A stretch of 64,000 nt of DNA, taken from the NCBI GenBank assembly GCA_965658025.1, contig CBFHQL010000005.1:62001-126000 (forward strand), read 5' to 3'. Source of the stretch: UBA3537 sp965658025. GTDB lineage: Bacteria; Bacteroidota; Bacteroidia; Flavobacteriales; Flavobacteriaceae. Positions within the stretch are counted from its first letter, which is position 1; every line of letters begins with the position of its first letter. Below are positions 52,456 through 60,856 of this stretch, piece after piece. A program made the position numbers and the translations under genes. The notes under the pieces are model-generated. The model did not search any database, had not been told where the DNA came from, and was given only the letters and a program-made list of their open reading frames with translations.

Positions 52456-53355
52456 TTACATATCTTTAACTAAATCCTCGATTTTATCGTACAATGTGAT
52501 GTGTTTAGAGATGTTTTTTCGATTAATAGTTTTTGTTTTGTGCCCTATGAGTTTTAGACTATTTTCCTTATTCTTCAAAAAGCGTTCTGAGAAGGTATCC
52601 AAATAATCATGAATTTCGCTATCATTAGGTTTTATTGTAAAATAGGATACATAAATAATATCGTCATAAAGTTTGTTGATATATTTTAGGTTATCCATAG
52701 GAATATTTTCACCCAAAAATATGGTGTGATACCCCAGGCTTAAAATTTCATAATTAATGAATAAAAGCCCTAAATCATGGACTTCATGTTCAGGAAGAAA
52801 AAGAACAACTGTTTTGGTACTTGGTTGCGGATCTGTACTTTGCAAACGTTCTATGTGTACCAGAATTTTTTGTTTGATGTGTACCGTCAAAAAATGTTCA
52901 TGAGCTGAAGATATGGTGTTTGTTTGCCAGAGTATCCCCAAATCACAAAGTAGTGGAATAAAAATCTCGTAAAAAATAGACCTAAAATTCTTTTCCTCCA
53001 ACAAGCTGTTGTATGTATTATAAAATAGTGTTTGGTCAAAATTCAGCATTGACAATTTGAAGGCCACAATGGCCTGACTGTCATTTTTGCCCATAAAGGC
53101 CAACTCCCTTGTTTTGGGAGCTAATTCAGACTCGTCTAATTTTGCAATTTTTGAAATCTTGAACCCATTGTTATTCAAAAAACTGATATTGAGTAGTTTT
53201 TGAAGATTGTGAAGATCGTAATGTCTGATGTTGGTTTCGGTACGCTTAGGTTTGAGAAGGTTATATCGTTTTTCCCAAATGCGTATGGTGTGTGCTTTGA
53301 CTCCAGAGAGGTTTTCGAGGTCTTTAATGCTAAAGACATTTTCAGTAGTGTTCAT
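52456..53355 (-). CDS. MerR-family regulator with B12-binding domain (CarH-like)
   Basis: A 299-residue transcription factor likely to repress carotenoid genes in the dark. The N-terminal MerR helix-turn-helix is SIKDLENLSGVKAHTIRIWEKRYNLLKP (9-36). A helical B12-cap region follows with W143-x9-E153-H154, the pattern of adenosylcobalamin photoreceptors. The Rossmann B12 domain has E191-V-H193-D-L-G196, giving the lower-axial His. The position after the conserved Trp is Gln144, where the Thermus CarH has the His that binds after light. It lies directly upstream of crtI on the same strand and may be co-transcribed. B12-independent relatives exist, so cobalamin use is inferred. Confidence 0.85.
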   Translation of the reverse strand: MNTTENVFSIKDLENLSGVKAHTIRIWEKRYNLLKPKRTETNIRHYDLHNLQKLLNISFLNNNGFKISKIAKLDESELAPKTRELAFMGKNDSQAIVAFKLSMLNFDQTLFYNTYNSLLEEKNFRSIFYEIFIPLLCDLGILWQTNTISSAHEHFLTVHIKQKILVHIERLQSTDPQPSTKTVVLFLPEHEVHDLGLLFINYEILSLGYHTIFLGENIPMDNLKYINKLYDDIIYVSYFTIKPNDSEIHDYLDTFSERFLKNKENSLKLIGHKTKTINRKNISKHITLYDKIEDLVKDM

Positions 53356-53423
53356 TATTTTATAGATTTGGTTCTACTAAAATACTAAAAAAATAATGAA
53401 AAATGGAATGGTTTTTAAAAAAG

Positions 53424-53508
53424 TGCGCACGAGAAGACTCGAACTTCCACGGGAATAATTCCCACTAGCCCCTCAAGCTAGCGCGTCTACCAATTCCGCC
53501 ACGTGCGC
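53424..53508 (-). tRNA. tRNA-Leu (anticodon GAG)
   Basis: 85 nt with an acceptor stem GCGCACG/CGTGCGC, an anticodon loop TTGAGGG reading CUC/CUU, a long variable arm typical of class II tRNAs, and the T-loop GTTCGAGTC. CCA is not encoded. It lies downstream of the CarH-like gene's start side and 49 bp from tRNA-Lys. Confidence 0.95.
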
Positions 53509-53522
53509 AAAAATCTTTGCAG

Positions 53523-53555
53523 AAAAAAAAAGTTAAGACCATGCTTAACTTTTTT
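53523..53555. terminator. Terminator-like hairpin between two tRNA genes
   Basis: A 7-bp stem AGTTAAG/CTTAACT with a 6-nt loop is flanked by A8 on one side and T5-6 on the other, so it could terminate on either strand. It separates tRNA-Lys from tRNA-Leu, both transcribed leftward, so they probably have separate transcripts. Confidence 0.8.
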
Positions 53556-53556
53556 G

Positions 53557-53629
53557 TGACTTGGCTGGGGCTCGAACCCAGGACCCTCTCCTTAAAAGGG
53601 AGATGCTCTACCAACTGAGCTACCAAGTC
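53557..53629 (-). tRNA. tRNA-Lys (anticodon TTT)
   Basis: 73 nt with acceptor GACTTGG/CCAAGTC, D-arm GCTCAGTTGGTAGAGC, anticodon loop CTTTTAA and the T-loop GGTTCGAGC. CCA is not encoded. A terminator-like hairpin follows directly. Confidence 0.96.
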
Positions 53630-53757
53630 GGTTGGACTTGCTTTATGCGGCTGCAAAGATAATGGGTTTAATTAATATTACAATCTTTTTTTGTCAATAT
53701 TTTTTCGTTTTTTTGTAATATGTCTAATTGTGCATATAAAATCAAAAACACACCATC

Positions 53758-54288
53758 ATGATCGTTGTTTTATTAGGATATATGGGTTCTGGAAAATCGA
53801 CTGTAGGGAAAAAACTTGCTGCAGAACTTGATTACGATTTCTTGGATTTGGACGCCTTTATAGAACAACAAGAACAGTTGTCTATTTCTCAATTGTTCGA
53901 GAGAAGTGGCCATATAGAATTCCGAAAAATTGAAGCCAAAGCAGTACAGAACATTTGTCGTACGCACACCAATTTGGTATTGTCCCTGGGGGGTGGAACA
54001 CCATGCTATGGCAACACTATGGAGTTTTTGAATCTACATCCTACGGTTTGTGTTATTTATCTAAAATCTTCTGTAAAAACACTCACAAACCGATTGGTAA
54101 AAGAAAAATCTAAACGCCCTCTAATTGCCCAGATAAAAGATGATGAACTTCCAGAATTTATAGCCAAACATTTGTTTGAACGTTCAAGATTTTATAATCA
54201 AGCAAAATTAACGTTGAATGTTGATGACCTTTCTGCTGAACAAGTGGTGCAGGAAATCCGCAATGATTTAGATGAGTACAACCTTTGA
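53758..54288 (+). CDS. aroK: Shikimate kinase
   Basis: Phosphorylates shikimate in the pathway that also feeds trpE. The 176 residues show the P-loop GYMGSGKST (8-16), the shikimate-binding FLDLDAFIEQ, LSLGGGTPCYGN and the lid RPLIAQIKDDE. A poor promoter match (TAATTGTG) lies 28 nt upstream. Its 3' end overlaps the convergent phosphoribosyltransferase by 21 bp. Confidence 0.96.
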   Translation: MIVVLLGYMGSGKSTVGKKLAAELDYDFLDLDAFIEQQEQLSISQLFERSGHIEFRKIEAKAVQNICRTHTNLVLSLGGGTPCYGNTMEFLNLHPTVCVIYLKSSVKTLTNRLVKEKSKRPLIAQIKDDELPEFIAKHLFERSRFYNQAKLTLNVDDLSAEQVVQEIRNDLDEYNL

Positions 54289-54771
54289 GTGTTTACCATC
54301 AAAAATAACATCTACATGCTCATTTAGTGAAGTGGACAGCGAAATGCCTTTGAAGTCGGCCTTTACAGGATATTTTTTGTGATTTCTATTGACAAGTACT
54401 GCAGTTTTGAATTGCGACAAAGGGCTATCCAAAAAATGTTTGACCCCATAAATTAATGTTGTACCCGAGTGCAAAACATCATCAACAAGAATCAAAGATT
54501 TATTGGCGTATTCCTCAGCATCCAACGAAGTACTAATTTGTTCAGTTGGCTTTTTTTTGTTGATGTTCACCGCACACAACTGAGCTTTAATCTCTGAGAT
54601 TTCTTCAAGATTTTGCTTTATTTTTTCTGCAAGAATATACCCATTGGATTGAATTCCCGCCAAGATTACTTCTTTTTGATCAACATTTGCTTCATAAATT
54701 TGGTACGCGATACGTCTAATTTTATGATTTATCTCTTGGTTGTTCAAAATGCAGTTCTGTGTCAGTGCCAT
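54268..54771 (-). CDS. PyrR-like phosphoribosyltransferase
   Basis: A 167-residue type I phosphoribosyltransferase. The PRPP motif is SLILVDDVLHSGTTL, and the later NHKKYPVKADFKG resembles PyrR. In Firmicutes PyrR regulates pyrimidine genes by RNA binding and has uracil transferase activity. Whether this one does either is unknown. Hypoxanthine-type transferases are the main alternative. Confidence 0.75.
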   Translation of the reverse strand: MALTQNCILNNQEINHKIRRIAYQIYEANVDQKEVILAGIQSNGYILAEKIKQNLEEISEIKAQLCAVNINKKKPTEQISTSLDAEEYANKSLILVDDVLHSGTTLIYGVKHFLDSPLSQFKTAVLVNRNHKKYPVKADFKGISLSTSLNEHVDVIFDGKHSKVVLI

Positions 54772-54817
54772 AAACTTCTTTTTTTCAAATATAAAAAAGA
54801 CATTTCAACTTAGTTGG

Positions 54818-55192
54818 TTAATTGTCCTCAAAATCTAAGTAGTCCTCAATATCTCTGCGTTCTTTTTTTGTGGGACGTCCTTCACCTTTTTTTCGGTAAT
54901 GATCTTTGGCGTGTTTCAAAAGCTCTTGCGCTTCAAATTCAGATTTTGGCGTAGTGTCTTGTCTGTAGAGGTCTACCAATTTTGCACCTACGCGACTTTT
55001 GGGGATATCAAGCACGTTGAGTTGATAATTCACTTGATTAATCCGCACACTAATTTTATCGGTAGGATAAACTTCTCTGCTGGGTTTAACCACAGCATCA
55101 TTCACACGTATATGCCCTTTTTTGGTGGCATTGGAAGCCATAGTTCTTGTTTTGAAATAGCGCAAACACCACAAAAACTTATCGATTCTCAT
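54818..55192 (-). CDS. S4 RNA-binding protein, Hsp15-like
   Basis: A 124-residue protein with one S4 domain (MRIDKFLWCLRYFKTRTMAS, then KGHIRVNDAVVKPSREVY) and a basic C-terminal tail (KGEGRPTKKERRD). Hsp15 rescues stalled 50S subunits with nascent chains in E. coli. The ATG at 55192 is used because the codon at 55285 would add 31 residues unlike the family and overlap the divergent FKBP gene. It lies 47 bp downstream of the PRTase gene on the same strand. Confidence 0.87.
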   Translation of the reverse strand: MRIDKFLWCLRYFKTRTMASNATKKGHIRVNDAVVKPSREVYPTDKISVRINQVNYQLNVLDIPKSRVGAKLVDLYRQDTTPKSEFEAQELLKHAKDHYRKKGEGRPTKKERRDIEDYLDFEDN

Positions 55193-55267
55193 ATTTTTTT
55201 TAAAACTCCGTTTTCTATTATACAAAAATAACATAATATTGTATCTTGCAGCTCCAAATATGATATT

Positions 55268-56293
55268 ATGAGAAATAAGCTTCATATCCTCTTTATTTTT
55301 TTTCTTGCACTGTTCGCTTTTAACTGTAGTGAAGATGAAGAAGAAACAACTTCAATTCCACCACGAGATCGCGCGGAACAGCAAGCCAGTGATATGGATA
55401 CACTTCAAAATTATTTTGATACCCATTATTACAATTCTGGAGCACTGAGTGCTTTGGCAACCTACCCAACGCTTGATGATATCGTAATTACAAAATTGGA
55501 AGAAGGGGAAACACAACCGCCAAATACGACCATGTTGTCTGATGCTGTTGAGCCAAAAACAACAACCTACCAAGATGTTTCGTACACATATTACATTTTA
55601 AGTATTGAGGAAGGATTAGGAGAAAACCCTCATTTCACTGATCAAGTTCGTGTAAATTACGAGGGAACTACAACAAATGGAAATGAATTTGATAGTTCTG
55701 TTAATCCAATCGATTTGGATTTGGTATTTTCCATTACGGGATGGAACCGTGTGTTGCCACAATTTAAAACAGCGAGTACATTTACCACCAACAATGACGG
55801 TACTGTAACTTTTGAGAATTATGGCATAGGGGTTATGTTTTTACCCTCTGGACTCGGCTATTTTAACAATGCAGTTTCAGGAATTTCCGCCTATTCTTGC
55901 CTTACCTTTAAGTTTGAATTGTTTCAGCATAAAGTTATGGACCACGACAATGATTTTATCCCTAGTTATATGGAGGATGAAAATGGAAACTTAGATGTTT
56001 TTGACGATAATACAGATAACGATCGGTTCAATGACTTTTCCGATAATGATGATGATGGCGATGGATTCAAAACATTTAGAGAAGTCACATACACCACATT
56101 TACAGACAGCACTAGTGCTGCCTTACAAGCGCAAATGCAAGCCGAGGAACCCTTGGCCTCGAATCAATTTTTCTTGCCCATTGAGCAAGAAAATGATGGT
56201 AGTTTCTCAGTAAAACTGATTACCTTAGAGGATACCAACGGTAATGGTATTCCAAATTATTTGGACGCTACAGATGCCCAAACCTTAAACTAA
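55268..56293 (+). CDS. FKBP-type peptidyl-prolyl isomerase lipoprotein with Asp-rich tail
   Basis: A 341-residue lipoprotein (lipobox FAFNC, Cys20) that should sit in the periplasm or at the surface. An FKBP domain spans about 115-225 (VRVNYEGTTTNGNEFDSS, then GWNRVLPQFKT, FLPSGLGYFNNAVSGI and LTFKFELF). The tail has DNDFIPSYMEDENGNLDVFDDNTDND and related DxDxD repeats, probably calcium-binding as in thrombospondin type 3 repeats. A strong terminator follows. Confidence 0.87.
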   Translation: MRNKLHILFIFFLALFAFNCSEDEEETTSIPPRDRAEQQASDMDTLQNYFDTHYYNSGALSALATYPTLDDIVITKLEEGETQPPNTTMLSDAVEPKTTTYQDVSYTYYILSIEEGLGENPHFTDQVRVNYEGTTTNGNEFDSSVNPIDLDLVFSITGWNRVLPQFKTASTFTTNNDGTVTFENYGIGVMFLPSGLGYFNNAVSGISAYSCLTFKFELFQHKVMDHDNDFIPSYMEDENGNLDVFDDNTDNDRFNDFSDNDDDGDGFKTFREVTYTTFTDSTSAALQAQMQAEEPLASNQFFLPIEQENDGSFSVKLITLEDTNGNGIPNYLDATDAQTLN

Positions 56294-56316
56294 CCGAAAC
56301 TGAAGTATAAGAAATA

Positions 56317-56346
56317 AAAAAACCCGCAAATTGCGGGTTTTTGTGT
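56317..56346. terminator. Bidirectional intrinsic terminator
   Basis: CCCGC/GCGGG with a short AAATT loop, flanked by A7 and TTTTTGTGTTTT. It lies between the convergent FKBP and transketolase genes and can serve both. Confidence 0.88.
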
Positions 56347-56357
56347 TTTAAATGCTC

Positions 56358-57311
56358 TTATTTTCGTGCAATCACTTTCTTTGCTTTGGCTACAATCGCT
56401 GACGCGTCAAGGCCATATTTTTTCATCAACTGTGCTGGTGTACCAGACTCTCCAAAGGTATCATTGGTAGCAACAAATTCTTGAGGTGCTGGTGCGTTTT
56501 GTCCAAGAACACGTGCAATACTTTCACCCAAACCACCCAAGTGGTTGTGTTCCTCAGTAGTAACGATACATCCTGTTTTTGCAACAGATGCTAAAAGTGC
56601 TTTTTCGTCCAAAGGTTTTATGGTGTGAAAATTAAGGACATCTGCATTAATTCCCTGAGCATGAAGTTCTTTTGCTGCTTCAAGAGCTTCCCAAACCAAA
56701 TGTCCAGTGGCAGCAATTGTCACGTCGCTACCTTCTTGTAATTGGATTGCTTTTCCGATTTCAAAAGTTTGATTTTCAGGCGTAAAAATAGGAACAGAGG
56801 GGCGCCCAAAACGCAAATATACAGGGCCGTTGTGTTCTGCAATGGCTAGAGTAGCTGCTTTGGTTTGATTGTAGTCACAAGGGTTGATGACGACCATTCC
56901 TGGCAGCATTTTCATCAATCCAATGTCTTCAAGAATTTGGTGTGTAGCACCATCTTCACCCAAAGTAAGACCAGCATGAGATGCACAAATTTTTACATTT
57001 TTTCCAGAATACGCGATTGATTGTCGAATTTGATCATAAACGCGACCAGTTGAAAAGTTAGCAAAAGTTCCTGTAAAAGGAATTTTACCTCCAATGGTAA
57101 GCCCAGCGGCTATTCCCATCATGTTCGCCTCTGCAATACCAACTTGAAAAAAGCGTTCTGGATTTTCATTTTTAAATGCATCCATTTTGAGTGATCCAAT
57201 AAGATCTGCGCAAAGCGCAACAACATTTGGGTTTGTTCTTCCAAGTTCGGCGAGTCCAGCTCCAAAACCACTTCTTGTATCTTTTTTTTCGTTGTATGTG
57301 TATGTTTTCAT
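56358..57311 (-). CDS. Transketolase, C-terminal subunit
   Basis: Second half of a split transketolase (pentose phosphate pathway). The 317 residues carry the pyrimidine-binding region (RSGFGAGLAELG to ADLIGSLKMD), GIAEANMMGIAAGL with the catalytic Glu, FPGS-type ICASHAGLTLGEDGATHQILEDI and the C-terminal domain with TIAATGHLVWEAL. It is 18 bp downstream of the N-terminal subunit gene. Confidence 0.93.
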   Translation of the reverse strand: MKTYTYNEKKDTRSGFGAGLAELGRTNPNVVALCADLIGSLKMDAFKNENPERFFQVGIAEANMMGIAAGLTIGGKIPFTGTFANFSTGRVYDQIRQSIAYSGKNVKICASHAGLTLGEDGATHQILEDIGLMKMLPGMVVINPCDYNQTKAATLAIAEHNGPVYLRFGRPSVPIFTPENQTFEIGKAIQLQEGSDVTIAATGHLVWEALEAAKELHAQGINADVLNFHTIKPLDEKALLASVAKTGCIVTTEEHNHLGGLGESIARVLGQNAPAPQEFVATNDTFGESGTPAQLMKKYGLDASAIVAKAKKVIARK

Positions 57312-57329
57312 TTTTTTTGGTTTTGAATA

Positions 57330-58172
57330 TTAGTAATCGCCCAGTGTTTCAGGGTTTTGTTCCAAGGCCGAGGCCAATTGTTCGTCGTTAGGGGCTTTTC
57401 CATGCCATGCGTGGGTGTGCATCATAAAATCTACACCATTACCCATCATGGTTTCCAGCAATACACATACTGGCCTGCCTTTTCCTGTAGCAGATTTGGC
57501 CTTGGCCATTCCCTCCAAAATGGCTTCCAAATCATTACCCTTTTTGATTTCAATTACGGTCCAATCAAAAGCATCAAATTTTGCTTTTAAACTCCCCATT
57601 TTCAAAACCTCATCAGTTGGCCCATCAATTTGTTTTCCGTTGAGGTCTACGGTTGCAATAATATTATCGACTTTTTTAGCTGAGGCGTACATTATGGCTT
57701 CCCAATTTTGACCTTCTTGAAGTTCACCATCTCCGTGAAGACTGTACACAAGATTCGTATCATTGTTTAGTTTTTTTGCGTGAGCAGCACCAATAGCGAC
57801 CGACATGCCTTGCCCCAAAGATCCCGATGCAATGCGAATTCCTGGAAGACCCTCATGTGTTGTTGGGTGTCCCTGTAATCTGGAGTCTAAAAGTCTGAAG
57901 GTGTTTAGTTCCTCTACAGGAAAATAGCCACTTCGTGCGAGTACACTATAAATGACTGGTGAAATATGTCCGTTGGACAGAAAAAATAAATCTTCTCCAT
58001 GACCATCCATGTCAAAACCATCTTTTCTGTTCATGATTTCTGTATAAAGAGCAACCAAAAATTCGGCACATCCGAGTGAACCTCCGGGGTGTCCAGAGTT
58101 GACTTTGTGAACCATTCGTAAAATGTCGCGCCGGACTTGTGTTGTAAGGTCGTTTAGTGGTGTAATTGACAT
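57330..58172 (-). CDS. Transketolase, N-terminal subunit
   Basis: First half of a split transketolase. The 280 residues bind thiamine diphosphate through HSGHPGGSLG near the N terminus and GDGELQEGQNWEAIMYAS (metal site). The split form is frequent in Bacteroidota and is not a frameshift: both halves have their own starts and stops and an 18-bp spacer. Confidence 0.93.
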   Translation of the reverse strand: MSITPLNDLTTQVRRDILRMVHKVNSGHPGGSLGCAEFLVALYTEIMNRKDGFDMDGHGEDLFFLSNGHISPVIYSVLARSGYFPVEELNTFRLLDSRLQGHPTTHEGLPGIRIASGSLGQGMSVAIGAAHAKKLNNDTNLVYSLHGDGELQEGQNWEAIMYASAKKVDNIIATVDLNGKQIDGPTDEVLKMGSLKAKFDAFDWTVIEIKKGNDLEAILEGMAKAKSATGKGRPVCVLLETMMGNGVDFMMHTHAWHGKAPNDEQLASALEQNPETLGDY

Positions 58173-58197
58173 GTAAAGTTTGTTAAAATTAGACCTT

Positions 58198-58205
58198 CAA
58201 ATTTA
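58198..58205 (-). promoter_or_regulatory. -7 promoter element (TAAATTTG) for the transketolase genes
   Basis: A perfect TAnnTTTG match 25 nt before the ATG at 58172. Confidence 0.5.
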
Positions 58206-58341
58206 AATTTAATTTTTATTAGACAATGCCCTTTTACTTATTATTTCCGACAAATAACTAACAACTTATTAAACATTGTGGATAGCAATTATCATCAGAA
58301 TTAGATTTTGTATTTTTACTCCCAATTATATGTTAGCACCT

Positions 58342-60267
58342 ATGAGCTTTTTTAGATTGAATGAATATAAAGTAATTCTGTTCAGGCTGTTGCTTGTTTA
58401 TTTTTTTTATTTTATCGCACGATCTTTGTTCGTGTTTTACAATTTTTCAGTTCTAGATATTAGTTCACTTTCCGAATTTTTTTCGCTTTGTTATCATGGG
58501 CTTATTTTTGATACAGCAGCAATTTTCTATTTGAACGCTCTATTTGTATTACTCTCTATGTTTCCGCTTGGAATCAACTCCTCGCTATTTTATCAAAAGG
58601 TGTTATTTTACGTTTACTTTATTTTCAATTTAATAGGATACGCTACCAATTTTATTGATTTCGGATACTACAAATTTATTTACAATAGAACCACTATTTC
58701 TGAGTGGGCCGTCGTAAAAAACGAAGAACACATTATGAAAATGTTTCTGCGTTTTGCAATCAGTTATTGGCATATATTTATGCTGTTCATTGTTTTAAGT
58801 TTCTTTTGGATTTATTTATACAATAAAATCAAACTTAAACCAAAGCCATACAAAAAACATATTGCTTTTTATGTTTCAACATCCATTGCTTCGTTGTTGC
58901 TTATGGTGACATTTATGGTTGCAGGAATTAGAGGAGGAGATTTAAAAAAAAGTACGCGCCCGATCAATTTGGTTGATGCTAATAGATATGTTAAAAAAAT
59001 TCAACACGCCGATGTTATTCTAAACACGCCTTTTGCAATCATTAGAACGTTTGGGAAAAATAATTTTAAGAAATTAAACTATAATATTTCAAAAGCTGAG
59101 ATTGATGCGCTAGTACAACCGATTAAGTCATACTTACCAAAAACTAACTCAAAACCAAATGTAGTTCTCTTTATCACAGAAAGTTATGGTCGTGAGTATA
59201 TGGGGGCATTTAACACACACAAAAACATACCCAATTATAAAAGTTTCACCCCTTTTTTAGACTCCCTTGCAAATCATAGTCTTATTTTTTCAAATGCTTT
59301 TACCAATGGTCGAAAATCAATACATGGAATGTCATCTGTACTGGCAGGTATTCCATCATTTGTTGATGCCTACACTTCGTCTCCATATGCTAAACAACCT
59401 GTAGAATCTTTGGTTTCTACTCTAAATACTATGGGTTATGACACCTCTTTTTTTCATGGCGCTCCCAATGGTTCGATGGGGTTTTTAGGGTTTTCCAATA
59501 TTTTAGAATTTGATCATTATTATGGTAAAACAGAATTTAATGATGACACTCAATTTGATGGTTCATGGGGAATTTGGGACGAACCATTTTTTAAATTTAT
59601 GAAAACAACATTGGATGAAAAACATTCGCCATTTTTTGCTACAATTTTTACGGTCTCTTCTCATGAGCCCTATGTGATCCCTGATAAGTACAAAGAGAAA
59701 TTTCCAGAAGAGCATATACCAATGCACAAATGCGTTAGATATACAGATTTCGCTTTTCAACAGTTTTTTGAAGCTGCCAAAAAAGAACCTTGGTTCGAAA
59801 ACACCATTTTTGTAATCACTGCCGATCATTGTAATCAGGTTTTTTATGATGAGTACAGAAAGGATATCAACCGTTATGCTGTACCAATTATGTTTTATGA
59901 CCCCAAAGGAAAATATGTTGGAGAAAATACAGATTTGGCTCAACAAATTGATATATATCCAACCATTCTTCAAATGATTGGATATGATAAACCTTTCCGG
60001 AGTTGGGGAAGAAGTTTAGTAGATGATACTGCACAAACAGCTCCTTTTGTATTAAATCACGATGGCGTCTATTATCGCTACAGCAAAGGAAATTATATTT
60101 GTATATTTGATGGTGAAAAAGCCTTAGGATTCTACGATAAAGACGATTTATCTCTGAGCAAGAACTTAATTAATGACAAAAACCAAGAAATGACTCTAAT
60201 AGAGAAAAATTGTAAGGCATTAATAAAGGATTATTTTGACCGAATCATTGATAAAAAACTGAAATAA
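58342..60267 (+). CDS. LTA-synthase-like membrane sulfatase-fold protein
   Basis: A 641-residue inner-membrane protein with five N-terminal membrane helices (about residues 10-190) and a large extracytoplasmic sulfatase/alkaline-phosphatase domain (from about 270). It contains NVVLFITESYGREYMGAF (metal Glu), the nucleophile region RKSIHGMSSVLAGIPSF, FATIFTVSSHEPY and VITADHCNQ. In Gram-positives the family polymerises glycerol-phosphate. Here it may transfer a phosphoglycerol or ethanolamine head group. MSFFRLNEYKV was chosen as start, and codons at 58276 and 58330 are alternatives. The stop overlaps the next ATG (TAATG). Confidence 0.85.
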   Translation: MSFFRLNEYKVILFRLLLVYFFYFIARSLFVFYNFSVLDISSLSEFFSLCYHGLIFDTAAIFYLNALFVLLSMFPLGINSSLFYQKVLFYVYFIFNLIGYATNFIDFGYYKFIYNRTTISEWAVVKNEEHIMKMFLRFAISYWHIFMLFIVLSFFWIYLYNKIKLKPKPYKKHIAFYVSTSIASLLLMVTFMVAGIRGGDLKKSTRPINLVDANRYVKKIQHADVILNTPFAIIRTFGKNNFKKLNYNISKAEIDALVQPIKSYLPKTNSKPNVVLFITESYGREYMGAFNTHKNIPNYKSFTPFLDSLANHSLIFSNAFTNGRKSIHGMSSVLAGIPSFVDAYTSSPYAKQPVESLVSTLNTMGYDTSFFHGAPNGSMGFLGFSNILEFDHYYGKTEFNDDTQFDGSWGIWDEPFFKFMKTTLDEKHSPFFATIFTVSSHEPYVIPDKYKEKFPEEHIPMHKCVRYTDFAFQQFFEAAKKEPWFENTIFVITADHCNQVFYDEYRKDINRYAVPIMFYDPKGKYVGENTDLAQQIDIYPTILQMIGYDKPFRSWGRSLVDDTAQTAPFVLNHDGVYYRYSKGNYICIFDGEKALGFYDKDDLSLSKNLINDKNQEMTLIEKNCKALIKDYFDRIIDKKLK

Positions 60268-60836
60268 TGAAAAGAAAATTAATTTACAGCATTGTAATTG
60301 TTCTAATTCTTGGCACAGGAAAATTTGTTTATGATAAACATATCAATCACAATTTTGAAGAAATTTCTAAAAATAAAGTATATAAATCAGGTGTTATTCC
60401 ACCAGACCAAATTGCGGACTATGTTAAGGAGTATAACTTGAAAAGTATAATCGATTTACGCTTTCCAGGAACTGAAGATCTAATTAACAATCCAGAAATT
60501 CCAACCGAATTATTAGCCGAAAAAAATGCGGTTGAAAGTATTGATGGCGTTCAGTATATCAATTTAGGAACAGATCAGGTGCCAACGCAAGCTACTCTCG
60601 ATAAGTTCTTGTCAATTATGGACAATCTAGATAATTACCCTGTTTTAATTCATTGCCACCATGGTGAGGGTAGAGCACCACTTTTTTCGGCGATTTACAG
60701 AATAGAATATGAAAATTGGTCTAATGAAGATGCACGATCCAAAACACGTTTTCTGCTCAAAGGAAGTTCTTTTGATGATGGTGCACCAAAAGGCGATTTT
60801 TTAATGAGTTACCAACCAAAACGTTCCAAAAAATAA
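60267..60836 (+). CDS. CX5R tyrosine/dual-specificity-type phosphatase
   Basis: A 189-residue protein with an N-terminal membrane helix (about 5-20) and a phosphatase domain with HC130HHGEGR136, the CX5R signature loop. An upstream IDLRFPGTE segment matches the fold. It is probably anchored and faces the periplasm, so it may act on a phospholipid or phospho-sugar rather than a phosphoprotein. Coupling to the LTA-synthase-like gene by a 1-bp overlap suggests a common substrate. Confidence 0.82.
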   Translation: MKRKLIYSIVIVLILGTGKFVYDKHINHNFEEISKNKVYKSGVIPPDQIADYVKEYNLKSIIDLRFPGTEDLINNPEIPTELLAEKNAVESIDGVQYINLGTDQVPTQATLDKFLSIMDNLDNYPVLIHCHHGEGRAPLFSAIYRIEYENWSNEDARSKTRFLLKGSSFDDGAPKGDFLMSYQPKRSKK

Positions 60837-60856
60837 CGTTATTCAACGCCAAAAAT

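Noticed and set aside
53465..53656. A 63-codon open frame across the two tRNA genes
   Set aside because: It runs through both tRNA genes and the terminator, with no family match. It is a by-product of the tRNA sequence.
57312..57329. Split transketolase as a broken gene
   Set aside because: Both halves have proper starts, stops and domain boundaries, and the split form is normal in Bacteroidota.
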